From the NCBI GenBank assembly GCA_964496575.1, contig CAZCAC010000007.1, positions 1 to 64,000 of the forward strand: a stretch of DNA of 64,000 bases. The letters are read 5' to 3'. The DNA is from CAZCAC01 sp964496575 (GTDB taxonomy: Bacteria > Planctomycetota > UBA1135 > GCA-002686595). Position 1 is the stretch's first letter; every line of letters begins with the position of its first letter. The notes under the pieces were generated by a model. The model was given only the letters and a program-made list of their open reading frames with translations. It was not told the origin of the DNA and did not search any database. Below, in pieces: positions 51,965 through 60,377 of the stretch. A program made the translations under genes and the position numbers.

Positions 51965-52003
51965 TCGTCGATCGGGGGACGCGTCCAGCCGCGCCCGGGC
52001 TCA

Positions 52004-52873
52004 TCAGCCGTACATGCTCGAGATCTCGATGAAGTTGTCGCGCACCTCGCCGCACATCGTCTCGTAGTCGCGGCGCGACAGCCCCAGCCGGATCTTCGAG
52101 GCGGCCAGCATGGCGTCGGCCTCCGGCAGCTCGGGTTCCTCTCCGCAGACGAACCTCGAGACGCGGTTGGCCAGGTGCACGGCGTGAGCGACGAGGATCT
52201 CGCGATCGTCGCCGAAGCACTCGCCGGGAGCGTGGTGGTAGCCGATCCCCCGGCAGATGATCTCGGGGAGGTTCCAGTGCTGGGCGATCAGGCACCCCAG
52301 CTCGGCGTGGTCGACGCCCAGGATCTCCATCTCGGCTCGCTGCTCGGTGAGCCCGCCGTCGCCCCGCGCGTTCTGCAGGTACTGCAGCAGGCTGGCGTCG
52401 AGGTGTCGCGCGAGAACGAGCTTGCCGACATCGTGCAGGAGCGCGGCGGTGGTCACTTCCACCGGAATCCGCCGCTGCGTGAAGTCGCGAATCCCGTCGG
52501 CGATGACCGCCGAGGCCACCGAGTGGGTCCACAGCTGCTCCTCGCTGAGACCGTACTCCGGCAGGGCCACATTCACGCGATCCTTGACCGCGGCACCGAC
52601 TCCCAGCGCCAGGACGGTGCCCGCGCCGAGCCGGACCACCGCCTGCTCGACGGTGGCGATCTGATCCCGGGCGCCGCTGGCCGCGGAGTTCGCCGCGGAC
52701 AGGAGCTTGCCGGTGAGCCCCTGGTCGAGCGAGACGACGGGGGTGACGTCGTCGAGATCCCACTCCTCCTGGGAGAGGATCGCGGCGAGACGGACCGCGC
52801 TCGCGGGCAGGGGTTCGAGGGAGTTCGCTTGCTCGATGAGCTGGTCGAGATCGATCGGTTGGTAGACGGGCAT
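52004..52873 (-). CDS. HDOD-domain signalling protein
   Basis: This 289-aa protein is an HDOD domain of the kind found in regulators linked to cyclic-di-GMP. It runs from LIEQANSLEPLPASAVRLAA through VTPVVSLDQGLTGKLLSAAN to ALLHDVGKLVLARHLD and IGYHHAPGEC. The LLHDVGK segment keeps the His-Asp pair of true HD domains, so phosphodiesterase-like metal binding is possible. It lies tail to tail with the FHA-GGDEF gene, a functional hint only. The ATG at 52873 starts just before the domain; upstream open frame is not homologous. Confidence 0.88.
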   Translation of the reverse strand: MPVYQPIDLDQLIEQANSLEPLPASAVRLAAILSQEEWDLDDVTPVVSLDQGLTGKLLSAANSAASGARDQIATVEQAVVRLGAGTVLALGVGAAVKDRVNVALPEYGLSEEQLWTHSVASAVIADGIRDFTQRRIPVEVTTAALLHDVGKLVLARHLDASLLQYLQNARGDGGLTEQRAEMEILGVDHAELGCLIAQHWNLPEIICRGIGYHHAPGECFGDDREILVAHAVHLANRVSRFVCGEEPELPEADAMLAASKIRLGLSRRDYETMCGEVRDNFIEISSMYG

Positions 52874-53171
52874 GACACTCCTGGTCGACTGGACACCTGT
52901 TCCTATGTCGACCACGGCCCGGGAAGGGCTGTGCCTTTTTGTGCGCCATCGATCGCTCCCCCGGATCCGGGTCTCTCGCGAGGGGGCGACCCCCCGGGAG
53001 ACGCCCGGGGAGACGCGCGCTCCGGCTCGGCCCCCTTCCCACCTCCGACGATCGCGCCGAATTGGTGGGTCGTCGCGATTCCAGCCCCCCCTCCGAAATG
53101 GTATCCCGGGGTCACCACGACCCGGTCGGGATCGGAAGCGGTGCGCGACCGGCCAGGGCGGCCCCCCCACC

Positions 53172-55655
53172 ATGAACATCTGCCTCTGCTTCGGCGGCCC
53201 CAGCGACGAGCGCAACATCTCCGCCGGGTCGATCAAACCCTGGGTCACCTGGCTGCGGGACGAGGACTCGGTGGAGCTCTCGGTGGTCTTCTTCGACCGC
53301 GACGTCCAGCCCTGGCGGCTGCCGCCGGTCTACCTGTACACCAATACCTGCGAGGACTTCGAGAGCCAGCTGCTCCCGGAGGTCGCCCTGGACGGGGCGG
53401 CGCTGCGCCGCCACCTCGCCGCCCAGGACGTGGTGGTGCCCCTGATCCACGGCCGCTTCGGCGAGGACGGCGAGCTGCAGCGGATCCTCGAGGAGGTCCG
53501 GGTCCCCTACGTCTTCAGCGCGCCGGACGCGCTGGAGCTCACCATGGACAAGGCGGCCGTCTACCGGGCGCTCGCCGGGGTCGGGATGGCCGTGCCGCGG
53601 CATCGGGTGCTCGAGGCGTGCGACCTCGCGGGGGACCGCGGGGCGCTCCACCGGCGCCTGCTGGCGGAGCTCGCCCCGGAGCGGACCGCGGGCCAGGCCC
53701 TCGCGGTCAAGCCGCTGCGCGGCGGCTCGTCCTTCGGCGTCTCGCTCATCCGTCGCGATCCCGAGGAGCTCGACGAGGCGATCGAGCTGGCGATCAGGCA
53801 GGACACCACCGTCCTGGTCGAGGAGGTGCTCGAGGGCACCGAGTTCTCGGTGGTCGTGCTGGAGCGCGACGGGCGCGCGGTGCCGCTCGTGCCCACCGAG
53901 GTCTCGAAGAGCTCGGAGCTCTACGATACGCGCTCGAAGTACCTGCACGGAGAGGGCGCCGTGCTGCACACCCCGCTGCGCCGCGCCGAGTCGATCGAGC
54001 CGGTGCGCGAAGCGGCGCGGGCGGCCTTCGAGGTCACCGGCCTGCGCGACATGGCGCGCATCGACGGCTTTCTCGACGCACGCGGGGAGGTCTGGGTCAC
54101 GGACATCAACGGCATCTGCGGGATGGGCTTCTCCAGCTTCGGCTTCCTGCAGACCGCGATGGCGGGGATCTCCCACGCCGAGCTGATCGAGACGCTGATC
54201 AACACCGCGGCGCGGAGGGGCGGTCGCGAGGAGCTGCACCTCTCCAGCGTCGGGGCGGAGCGCGGCCGACTCCACGTCCTGCTCGGAGGACCGACCAGCG
54301 AGCGCCAGGTGTCACGGCAGAGCGGGATCTTCGTCGGCCTGTGCCTGCAGGCGCTCGGGTTCGACGTGTCGTTCCACCTGATGGACGTCTCCTGTCAGTT
54401 CACCGAGATCGGGCTCTTCTACGCGCTGCACCACGACGTCGAGGAGATCGCCGCGCGCATCAACACCCCTGGCGAGCAGGAAGCAGGTCGACGCCTCGCC
54501 CGCGCGGTCGCGGCGGAGCTGGGCCTGGAGCCGGCGATGTGCGATCGCCATACCTACGTCGGCCCCACGACCGAGCTGGAGCCCGCCGTGCGCGAGGCGG
54601 ACTTCGTCTTCCTCGCCCTGCACGGCGGCCCGGGGGAGGACGGCACCCTGCAGAGGGCGCTGGAGGCCCTCGGCAAGGCGTACAACGGCAGCGGGCCGGA
54701 GGCCTCGGCGCTGTGCAGCGACAAGCTCGCCTCGCTCGCCCACGTCGACGCGGCCGGCCTGGCCGGAGTCGGCGTCCCGCGCCAGCGCCCGGTCACCACC
54801 GGAGAGCTCCTCGAGCACCGGCGGGCCGGCGACTGGCCGGCCCTGTTCCGCGAGCTGCAGCACGAGCTCCAGTCGAATCGGATCGTCTGCAAACCCGCCG
54901 CCGACGGCTGCTCCACGGGCGTCAAGCTCCTGGCCGACGGGGCGGAGCTGGCCACGTTCGCGCACGCCGTCCTGCGCATGACTCCGTTCATCGAGGCGGA
55001 CGCGTTCGGCGAGGGCTCCCGTCCGCTGAAGATGCCCGTGCCTCCCCCGACGCGGTGGCTCTTCGAGGAGGCGTTCGTCGACGCGGATGAGCCGCCGCTG
55101 CCGAAGGGCGACCTGAACGCGCGGAACCTCGCCGAGTGGCTGCGGAGGAAGCGCTACCTCGAGATCACCTGTTCGGTCGTCGAGGCCCGCGACGGTGAGG
55201 TGCGCGCAGCGATCCCGAGCCTCACCATCGCGACGCAGGGTGAGCTCTCGCTCGAGGAGAAGTTCCAGCAGGGCGTGGGGACCAACCTCGAGCTCGACTG
55301 CCTGCTCGACGCCCCGATCGTGCGCTCGATCCGCGAGCGCGTGGAGCAGATCGCCGACGTCCTGGCGCTCTCGGGGTATGCCCGGATCGATTGCTTCTAC
55401 GACCGGCTCGAGGATCGCGTCTTCCTGCTCGAGGCCAACACGCTGTGCGGCCTGACCGAGGCGACGGTCTTCTACTCGCAGGCGCTGCGCGCCTTCGGTT
55501 GCTCTCCCGCCCGCATCCTCGAACGGATCGTCGAGACGGGCCGGCGACGGGGGGAGGAGTGGCTCGCCCCCCGGCCACGCTCCTCGACCGCGGAGCCTAC
55601 GCCGGCTCCTGGCGAACCGCGATCACTTCCATCCCGGAGCGGTAGCGTTCGCTGA
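53172..55655 (+). CDS. Tandem D-Ala-D-Ala-ligase-like ATP-grasp fusion
   Basis: This 827-aa protein contains two complete Ddl-like halves. Half one (1 to about 350) has FGGPSDERNISAGS, IHGRFGEDGELQRILEEVRV, the ATP-grasp region (AVKPLRGGSSFGVSLIRRD, VEEVLEGTEFSVVV) and NGICGMGFSS. Half two (about 365-810) has LLGGPTSERQVSRQSGIFVG, LHGGPGEDGTLQRALEALGK, VCKPAADGCSTGVKLL and EANTLCGLTEATVFY. In single Ddl enzymes the last motif is NTLPGMT; both halves here have Cys at the Pro position. Half two has an insert of about 60 residues. Single Ddl is about 310-370 aa. The substrates are unknown: a ligase for D-Ala-D-Ala or another dipeptide are options. Its 3' end overlaps the convergent methyltransferase gene by 59 bp. 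Confidence 0.85.
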   Translation: MNICLCFGGPSDERNISAGSIKPWVTWLRDEDSVELSVVFFDRDVQPWRLPPVYLYTNTCEDFESQLLPEVALDGAALRRHLAAQDVVVPLIHGRFGEDGELQRILEEVRVPYVFSAPDALELTMDKAAVYRALAGVGMAVPRHRVLEACDLAGDRGALHRRLLAELAPERTAGQALAVKPLRGGSSFGVSLIRRDPEELDEAIELAIRQDTTVLVEEVLEGTEFSVVVLERDGRAVPLVPTEVSKSSELYDTRSKYLHGEGAVLHTPLRRAESIEPVREAARAAFEVTGLRDMARIDGFLDARGEVWVTDINGICGMGFSSFGFLQTAMAGISHAELIETLINTAARRGGREELHLSSVGAERGRLHVLLGGPTSERQVSRQSGIFVGLCLQALGFDVSFHLMDVSCQFTEIGLFYALHHDVEEIAARINTPGEQEAGRRLARAVAAELGLEPAMCDRHTYVGPTTELEPAVREADFVFLALHGGPGEDGTLQRALEALGKAYNGSGPEASALCSDKLASLAHVDAAGLAGVGVPRQRPVTTGELLEHRRAGDWPALFRELQHELQSNRIVCKPAADGCSTGVKLLADGAELATFAHAVLRMTPFIEADAFGEGSRPLKMPVPPPTRWLFEEAFVDADEPPLPKGDLNARNLAEWLRRKRYLEITCSVVEARDGEVRAAIPSLTIATQGELSLEEKFQQGVGTNLELDCLLDAPIVRSIRERVEQIADVLALSGYARIDCFYDRLEDRVFLLEANTLCGLTEATVFYSQALRAFGCSPARILERIVETGRRRGEEWLAPRPRSSTAEPTPAPGEPRSLPSRSGSVR

Positions 55656-56412
55656 TCCCGTAGTGGCAGGGCTCGAAGCCGGTCTTGCGCAGGAGCCAGT
55701 AGAGGTGCTCGCGGCTGAAGTTGTGGAAGTGCTCGAGCTCCCCCCAGTAGGGGTTGTCCCCCGCCTCGTCGAGCAGCTTCCAGACGTACGTGTCGACGTT
55801 CGGCATCGAGAGGAACACCAGTCCACCGGGGCGCAGCAAGCGGAAGACCTCGCCCATCACCTCCACCGGGAAGGGCATGTGCTCCAGGCTGTCCGCGAGC
55901 GAGACGACATCGAACGGCTCTTCCCCGTCCAGCTCGTCGAGCTTCTGGCAGCGCGCGTCGTAGCCGAGCGCGACCAGGCCGTCCACGCATTCGCGCCGGA
56001 GGTCGAGGCCCACCGCCTGGTAGCCGAACTCCTCGGCCGTGGTCAGGAGGGAGCCGTCCCCGAAGCCGACGTCGAGCCAGCGCCCGCCGACCTCGCCGCG
56101 GACCTGGGAGACGCGTGAGACGATGCGACCGGAGACGGGGCGCAGTCGCTCGACGTCGTTCCCGGGGGTCTGCGCGGGGTTGATCCGCGAGAGGAGGAGG
56201 TCGAACGACTCGTCGGCGAGGTAGCCCTCGGTGAAGACGTGGCCGCAGTGCTCGCAGCCCCGCCAGAGGACCGTCGCGGGAAAGGCGGGCTGGTAGAGGG
56301 GGTGCTGGCTGCAGTCCCCTTCGAGGAGGTCGAGCAGCTCGGTGCCGTCGCAGAGGGGGCAGCGCTCGTAGGGAATGCGGATCTGGTCGGTGCGGACGAG
56401 TTCGATCTTCAT
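55597..56412 (-). CDS. SAM-dependent methyltransferase with zinc-finger N-terminus
   Basis: This 271-aa protein has a Methyltransf_13-like zinc-binding N-terminus (CPLCDGTELL near residue 19 and CEHCGHVFTEGYL near 52). A class I methyltransferase domain follows, with motif I WLDVGFGDGSLL near residue 105 and the post-motif VVSLADSLEHMPFPVEVM. Then comes RLLRPGGLVFLSMPN, and an end domain HFHNFSREHLYWLLRKTGFE. Such proteins usually methylate sugars or other small molecules in cell-surface gene sets. ATG 56412 was chosen over the GTG one codon earlier. The gene ends inside the 3' end of the tandem ligase gene on the other strand. Confidence 0.87.
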   Translation of the reverse strand: MKIELVRTDQIRIPYERCPLCDGTELLDLLEGDCSQHPLYQPAFPATVLWRGCEHCGHVFTEGYLADESFDLLLSRINPAQTPGNDVERLRPVSGRIVSRVSQVRGEVGGRWLDVGFGDGSLLTTAEEFGYQAVGLDLRRECVDGLVALGYDARCQKLDELDGEEPFDVVSLADSLEHMPFPVEVMGEVFRLLRPGGLVFLSMPNVDTYVWKLLDEAGDNPYWGELEHFHNFSREHLYWLLRKTGFEPCHYGISERYRSGMEVIAVRQEPA

Positions 56413-56626
56413 CACGGATGCGGGTGAGGGACGGGCGGAGGGCCAGGGTCTCCCTCGTCCCGATCGGCCGGGAACCTGAGAGGCGACTCTCCGCCCCCCC
56501 GGGGGCGGGAACTGCCCCGGGACCCGAGGATTCCGCGCCCCTCGCCTTGTCGAGCCGCCTCTCCCCGCTTAGAACCGCACTCTTCTCCGCGACCCGCCTC
56601 CGCCGCCGCCAGACCCCTCCGCCGCG

Positions 56627-56821
56627 ATGAACATCTTCTGCCGCCTCTACGGGCACTCCTGGACCCACGAAGCCGTCGACCCGAAGATCGCCTGGAACAC
56701 CGACAAGAAGCAGGTGAACCTCGACATCACGGCGGATGGCGAGCCGACCTTCTACGCGCGCTGCCTGCGCTGCGGGGAGCGCCGGCCGTGGGCGGCGGAG
56801 AAGGAGAAGGCCAGCTCCTGA
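56627..56821 (+). CDS. Small zinc-ribbon-like conserved protein
   Basis: This 64-aa protein starts NIFCRLYGHSWTHE and ends with the Cys pair CLRCGERRP. The CR-L-x-GH-x-W start and C-x2-CG end make a likely metal site. Its compact, charged sequence looks like a real small conserved protein and not a shadow frame. The function is unknown. There is no clear ribosome site upstream (CGCGATG). It is followed 66 bp later by another small gene on the same strand. Confidence 0.75.
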   Translation: MNIFCRLYGHSWTHEAVDPKIAWNTDKKQVNLDITADGEPTFYARCLRCGERRPWAAEKEKASS

Positions 56822-56887
56822 GGAGCTCCTCGAAATGGGTCACCCCACGGGGACTCCCGTCCGATAGGGTGGGTACGAAGGGCGGCC

Positions 56888-57232
56888 ATGGAAGACTTCA
56901 ACGCCATCATCCTCAAGCTGGTCCTGGTGCTGGTCACCTCGCCGGCCTGGTACCCGTTCCTCAAGACGGTCTGGGAGGAGTTCAACAAGGCGATGGCGGA
57001 GGAGGGCGGCGTCTTCGGGCGAATCCCGACGGCTCAGGAGGCCGAGAGGATCGCGCAACAGCGCCGCACCGAGGAGAGCCCGTTGATCCACCTGCCCCAC
57101 CCCACCCGGGAGGAGCGAATCTCCGGCCGGCGCAACTTCCGCGAGCAGCCGAAGGAAGGGCGCGGCGACTCCGCGTCGGGCGCGTCCCCGCGGCGCGCCG
57201 GTGGCACCCGGGCGCGTCCCCGCTTCCGCTGA
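56888..57232 (+). CDS. Small membrane-associated hypothetical protein
   Basis: This 114-aa protein has one hydrophobic N-terminal segment (IILKLVLVLVTSPAWYPFL). A charged helical region (KTVWEEFNKAMAEEGGVFGR, AQEAERIAQQRRTEES) and a very basic, Arg-rich tail follow. The pattern suggests a peripheral or single-pass inner-membrane protein with a cytoplasmic tail. No family is recognised. It lies between the zinc-ribbon gene and the convergent SBBP gene. Confidence 0.65.
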   Translation: MEDFNAIILKLVLVLVTSPAWYPFLKTVWEEFNKAMAEEGGVFGRIPTAQEAERIAQQRRTEESPLIHLPHPTREERISGRRNFREQPKEGRGDSASGASPRRAGGTRARPRFR

Positions 57233-57260
57233 GCGCTGGCGCGACGGTGGTGATTCGCTG

Positions 57261-59735
57261 CTATGGCACGTAGCTGACCTCCAGGCCGTTCGACAACCCG
57301 ACGCCGAACGCGTCCCCCGGGTCGGAGAACCAGACCTGGTAGTAGCGGGTGGTCCCCACCATCGAGGGGTGAATCGTGACGTCGAGGTAGACCGAACCGA
57401 ACCAGTCGAGGGTCTGTACCGATGAGCGCCGGATCGGATGGCCGAGCAGGAGCGTTCCGCCCATGAACGGCCTGTCCGCCCTGACCGAGGATTCCAGGAA
57501 GTATCCCCAGCCGTGCGCGGTGGCGCCTTCCACCCAGAGCGTGAAGCCGCCGCCGGTGCTGCTCGGAAAGCCGGAGTAGCCGATGTACGGGGTCCAGTTC
57601 GACGAGGTCACCTTGTAGGGCCCGAACTGGAAGGGATAGCTGGCGAAGTCGAACGTGGTGACGAATCCGTCGGGAGCGCCGCTGCCGTCGTAGGTGTCGT
57701 CGAAGTGCCCCCACACCCCGGGAAGGCCATTGGAGTTGGTGTGGCCGCCGATCACGACGCCGTGCATCCAGTCGACGTCGAGCGAGGTCCCTTCCTCGTG
57801 GCTCGAGCCACCGAGATAGGCCCCGTACAGGAGCTCCCCGCCCGGCGAGAAGCGCGAGACGAACGCGTCGGCCAGGTAGCTGTCGGGGGGATTGTTGAGA
57901 CTGTCGTCGAAGCCCCAGGGGGTGACCGGAAAGTCGGGAGAGAAGGTCGCGCCGGTCACCGCCGCCAGGCCGCTCTGGTCGAGCTCGACGTCGAGCGCGC
58001 GATCGGTGTCGTAGCCGCCGAGATAGGTGGAGAAGTGCAGGGACGTTCCGTTCTGATCGAGGCGGCTGACGAAGGCGTCGCCATACCCCTGGTAGGTGTC
58101 CTCCAGCGCGCCGGCGGTGGTCGGAAAGTCGTCCGAGCTGGTGCTCCCGACGGCGATCACCTCGCCCCCCACCTCGACCGCCAGCCCTTCCAGCTGGTCG
58201 CTGTCGGTCCCGCCGAGGTAGGTCGACCAGCGCAGCGCGCTCCCGTCTCCCTCCAGCCGGCAGACGAAGCCGTCGCTCGAGGTGGAGGGGCCGTTGTGCG
58301 TGCCGTCGAAGACCCCGGCGGTGGTCGGGAAGTCCGAGGAGGACGTGGAACCTCCGACGGTTACGCTCCCGTCGGCGCCGACCGCCAGGTCGGTCGCCTG
58401 CTCGTTGCCGCTGCCACCCAGCCAGGTCGAGAAGTCGAGGGTGGTGAGGTCGGGCGCGAAGCGAGTGACGACCGCGTCGCCGCCGCTGTAGGTGCCGCCG
58501 CTGTAGAACCGGTCGAAGGCGCCCGGGGTGGTCGGGAACGACGGGGAGTTGCTCGAGCCGCAGATCACCGGCGCCCCCCCGGGGGCCAGGGCGAGTCCTC
58601 GCGCGCGGTCGTCCCCGCCAGCGCCGAGGTAGGTCGAGGCGAGCAGCGTGGTCCCCGCCGCGTCGAGGCGCGCGAGGAAGATGTCCACGCCGCCACCGTA
58701 CGTGGAGTCCCAGACTCCCGCCGTCGTGGGAAAGTCGGAGGAGCTGGTCTCCCCCGTGACCCAGATCTCGCCGCTCGGCGCGAGGCAGAGCGCGGTGGCC
58801 AGGTCGTTTCCGCTGCCGCCGAGGTAGGTGGAGAAAATCAGCGTGGTCCCCGCGTACGCGAAGCGCGTGACGAAGGCGTCGGCCCCGCCGCCGAGCGCGG
58901 GATCGTGAGCCCCCGGCGTGGTCGGGAAGGCGCTCGAGGTCGTGGTGCCCACCACGACCACCTCACCGGTCGCCGCGAAGGCCACGTCGGTGATCATGTC
59001 GTCGCCGACCTCGCCCAGGAAGCTCGACCACCGCAGGCCGGGGTCGATCACCAGCGGCTGCTCGCCCGACGCGCCGGGCGCGGCGAAGCCGTAGGTGGAG
59101 TCGTCGATCGTCCGGAAGCGGCAGGCGACGGGCAGCCGGGTGCCCTCGGGCCCCACGTTCCAGGCGACGGGAGGTGATTGCCGCAGGAGCCCCAGCGGCG
59201 TCTCGATGACGAGGACTCCGTCCTCCTCCACGATCACGGCATCCGCCCCCTCGACCACGACCTCGATCGCGTCGAGCTCGGCCCCCGGCTCGAGGAGCAG
59301 GTCGTACTCGAACAACCCGTCACCGTCGCGCACGACGAGATCGACTCCCCGGCTGATCCCTGCGTAGCGGAGTCGCTCGTAGCCGCGGGCGACGTTCGCC
59401 GAGCTCTCGCCGTGTAGGAAGCGATAGCTCGCGTCGAGGGCCGTTTCTCCTTCCGGAGCGACGCCTCCCTTGTTCCCGAAGGTGAAGCGCAGCGCGCAAG
59501 CGCGGTGTGCGTCGCGCAGGTCGATCCAGAAGGCGCCGGCGGTGAACCAGGCCACGGCGCCGCCCAGGCGCGCGCGGTGGTGGACCTCCTCGGGCCACTG
59601 GCCAGTGTTCTCCACGAAGACCGGTCTCGTCCGGGAGGCCTCCCCGACGGGGGGCGGCGCTTCCTGGACGGGGATCCCGCCCGCCACCGCGCCGAGACTC
59701 GACACGAGCATCCCGCATAGTGCTTGAACGGCCAT
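57261..59735 (-). CDS. Exported SBBP beta-propeller protein with shared C-terminal end domain
   Basis: This 824-aa protein has a signal peptide (LCGMLVSSLGAVAGGIPVQE), then a DUF7948-type N-terminal domain (FVENTGQWPEEVHHRARLGG, FLHGESSANVARGYERLRYA). SBBP seven-bladed propeller repeats follow from about residue 270, each about 55 residues, with the recurring text TSSSDFPTTAGVWDSTYGG and FSTYLGGSGND. The last 150 residues are a further module ending YYQVWFSDPGDAFGVGLSNG and LEVSYVP. That end resembles the tail of the protein at 11712. The start at 59735 has GAAGG just upstream. A surface or secreted binding role is likely. Confidence 0.85.
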   Translation of the reverse strand: MAVQALCGMLVSSLGAVAGGIPVQEAPPPVGEASRTRPVFVENTGQWPEEVHHRARLGGAVAWFTAGAFWIDLRDAHRACALRFTFGNKGGVAPEGETALDASYRFLHGESSANVARGYERLRYAGISRGVDLVVRDGDGLFEYDLLLEPGAELDAIEVVVEGADAVIVEEDGVLVIETPLGLLRQSPPVAWNVGPEGTRLPVACRFRTIDDSTYGFAAPGASGEQPLVIDPGLRWSSFLGEVGDDMITDVAFAATGEVVVVGTTTSSAFPTTPGAHDPALGGGADAFVTRFAYAGTTLIFSTYLGGSGNDLATALCLAPSGEIWVTGETSSSDFPTTAGVWDSTYGGGVDIFLARLDAAGTTLLASTYLGAGGDDRARGLALAPGGAPVICGSSNSPSFPTTPGAFDRFYSGGTYSGGDAVVTRFAPDLTTLDFSTWLGGSGNEQATDLAVGADGSVTVGGSTSSSDFPTTAGVFDGTHNGPSTSSDGFVCRLEGDGSALRWSTYLGGTDSDQLEGLAVEVGGEVIAVGSTSSDDFPTTAGALEDTYQGYGDAFVSRLDQNGTSLHFSTYLGGYDTDRALDVELDQSGLAAVTGATFSPDFPVTPWGFDDSLNNPPDSYLADAFVSRFSPGGELLYGAYLGGSSHEEGTSLDVDWMHGVVIGGHTNSNGLPGVWGHFDDTYDGSGAPDGFVTTFDFASYPFQFGPYKVTSSNWTPYIGYSGFPSSTGGGFTLWVEGATAHGWGYFLESSVRADRPFMGGTLLLGHPIRRSSVQTLDWFGSVYLDVTIHPSMVGTTRYYQVWFSDPGDAFGVGLSNGLEVSYVP

Positions 59736-60377
59736 CCCTTCACCTTCCTCTGGAGCGGTGCGGCTTCGGAGCGGCGGTGAATCCCGTCCGCCCACCATCC
59801 AGCCACACGATTATCGTATCTCCCCGTGGCGGGGAGTTACCACGGGACGCCGGGCAGTCCCAAGCGCGGCGAGCCATCGTTCCCGGATCGAGCACGACGG
59901 GCACGGCCCGAGGACGAAATAGAACGAGGACGCGTTCCATCCAAGTGGATGAAAGGCGCCCTCGTCGATGGTGTCTCGGGGGACGGAAACCGCGGTTTCC
60001 GCCTCGATCGGGTCACGCTGGAAGCCGGTCGCTCCCAGGCACCCTCCAACTCTCCCCTCCCTGGGGCGGGGATGGTCTCTCGGCTGCAGAAAACGGCGGC
60101 GGACCGCGACACCTCTCCCCCGAAGGAAGGGGGCGCGATCCTGTCATACCTCTGGCCGGAGGGTCGGCAGATGAAGTAAAGAGCTCGCTCCAGGGCCGTT
60201 CGCTGCCGCGTCGACTCGGACGGGTCCAACCATAAGCAACTTCCTAAAATTCGTCCAGGGTCCGCCGCCCTAAAAAGCAATATCCTTCCTCGATCGAGTC
60301 TCTTCGGGTCAAGGCCGGCCGGCGGGGCGGTCGAGAGAGAGGGGTGGCGGGGGTCCTGTGGGCCTCCCTCGCCCAGC
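59736..60377. other. 642-bp intergenic region, no gene seen
   Basis: This is the gap between the divergent SBBP and HDOD genes. Several open frames run through it, but none has protein-like composition, a ribosome site or a recognisable motif. It contains a perfect 18-bp palindrome at 59984-60001 and a less GC-rich stretch near 60230-60290. That stretch could hold the HDOD promoter, though no clear -35/-10 pair stands out. Confidence 0.6.
59984..60001. promoter_or_regulatory. Perfect 18-bp palindrome
   Basis: CGGAAACCGCGGTTTCCG reads the same on both strands. It lies about 250 bp upstream of the SBBP gene start and 380 bp upstream of the HDOD start. The length and symmetry fit a dimeric regulator site. 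It has no spacer for a hairpin loop, so an RNA role is less likely. Confidence 0.4.
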
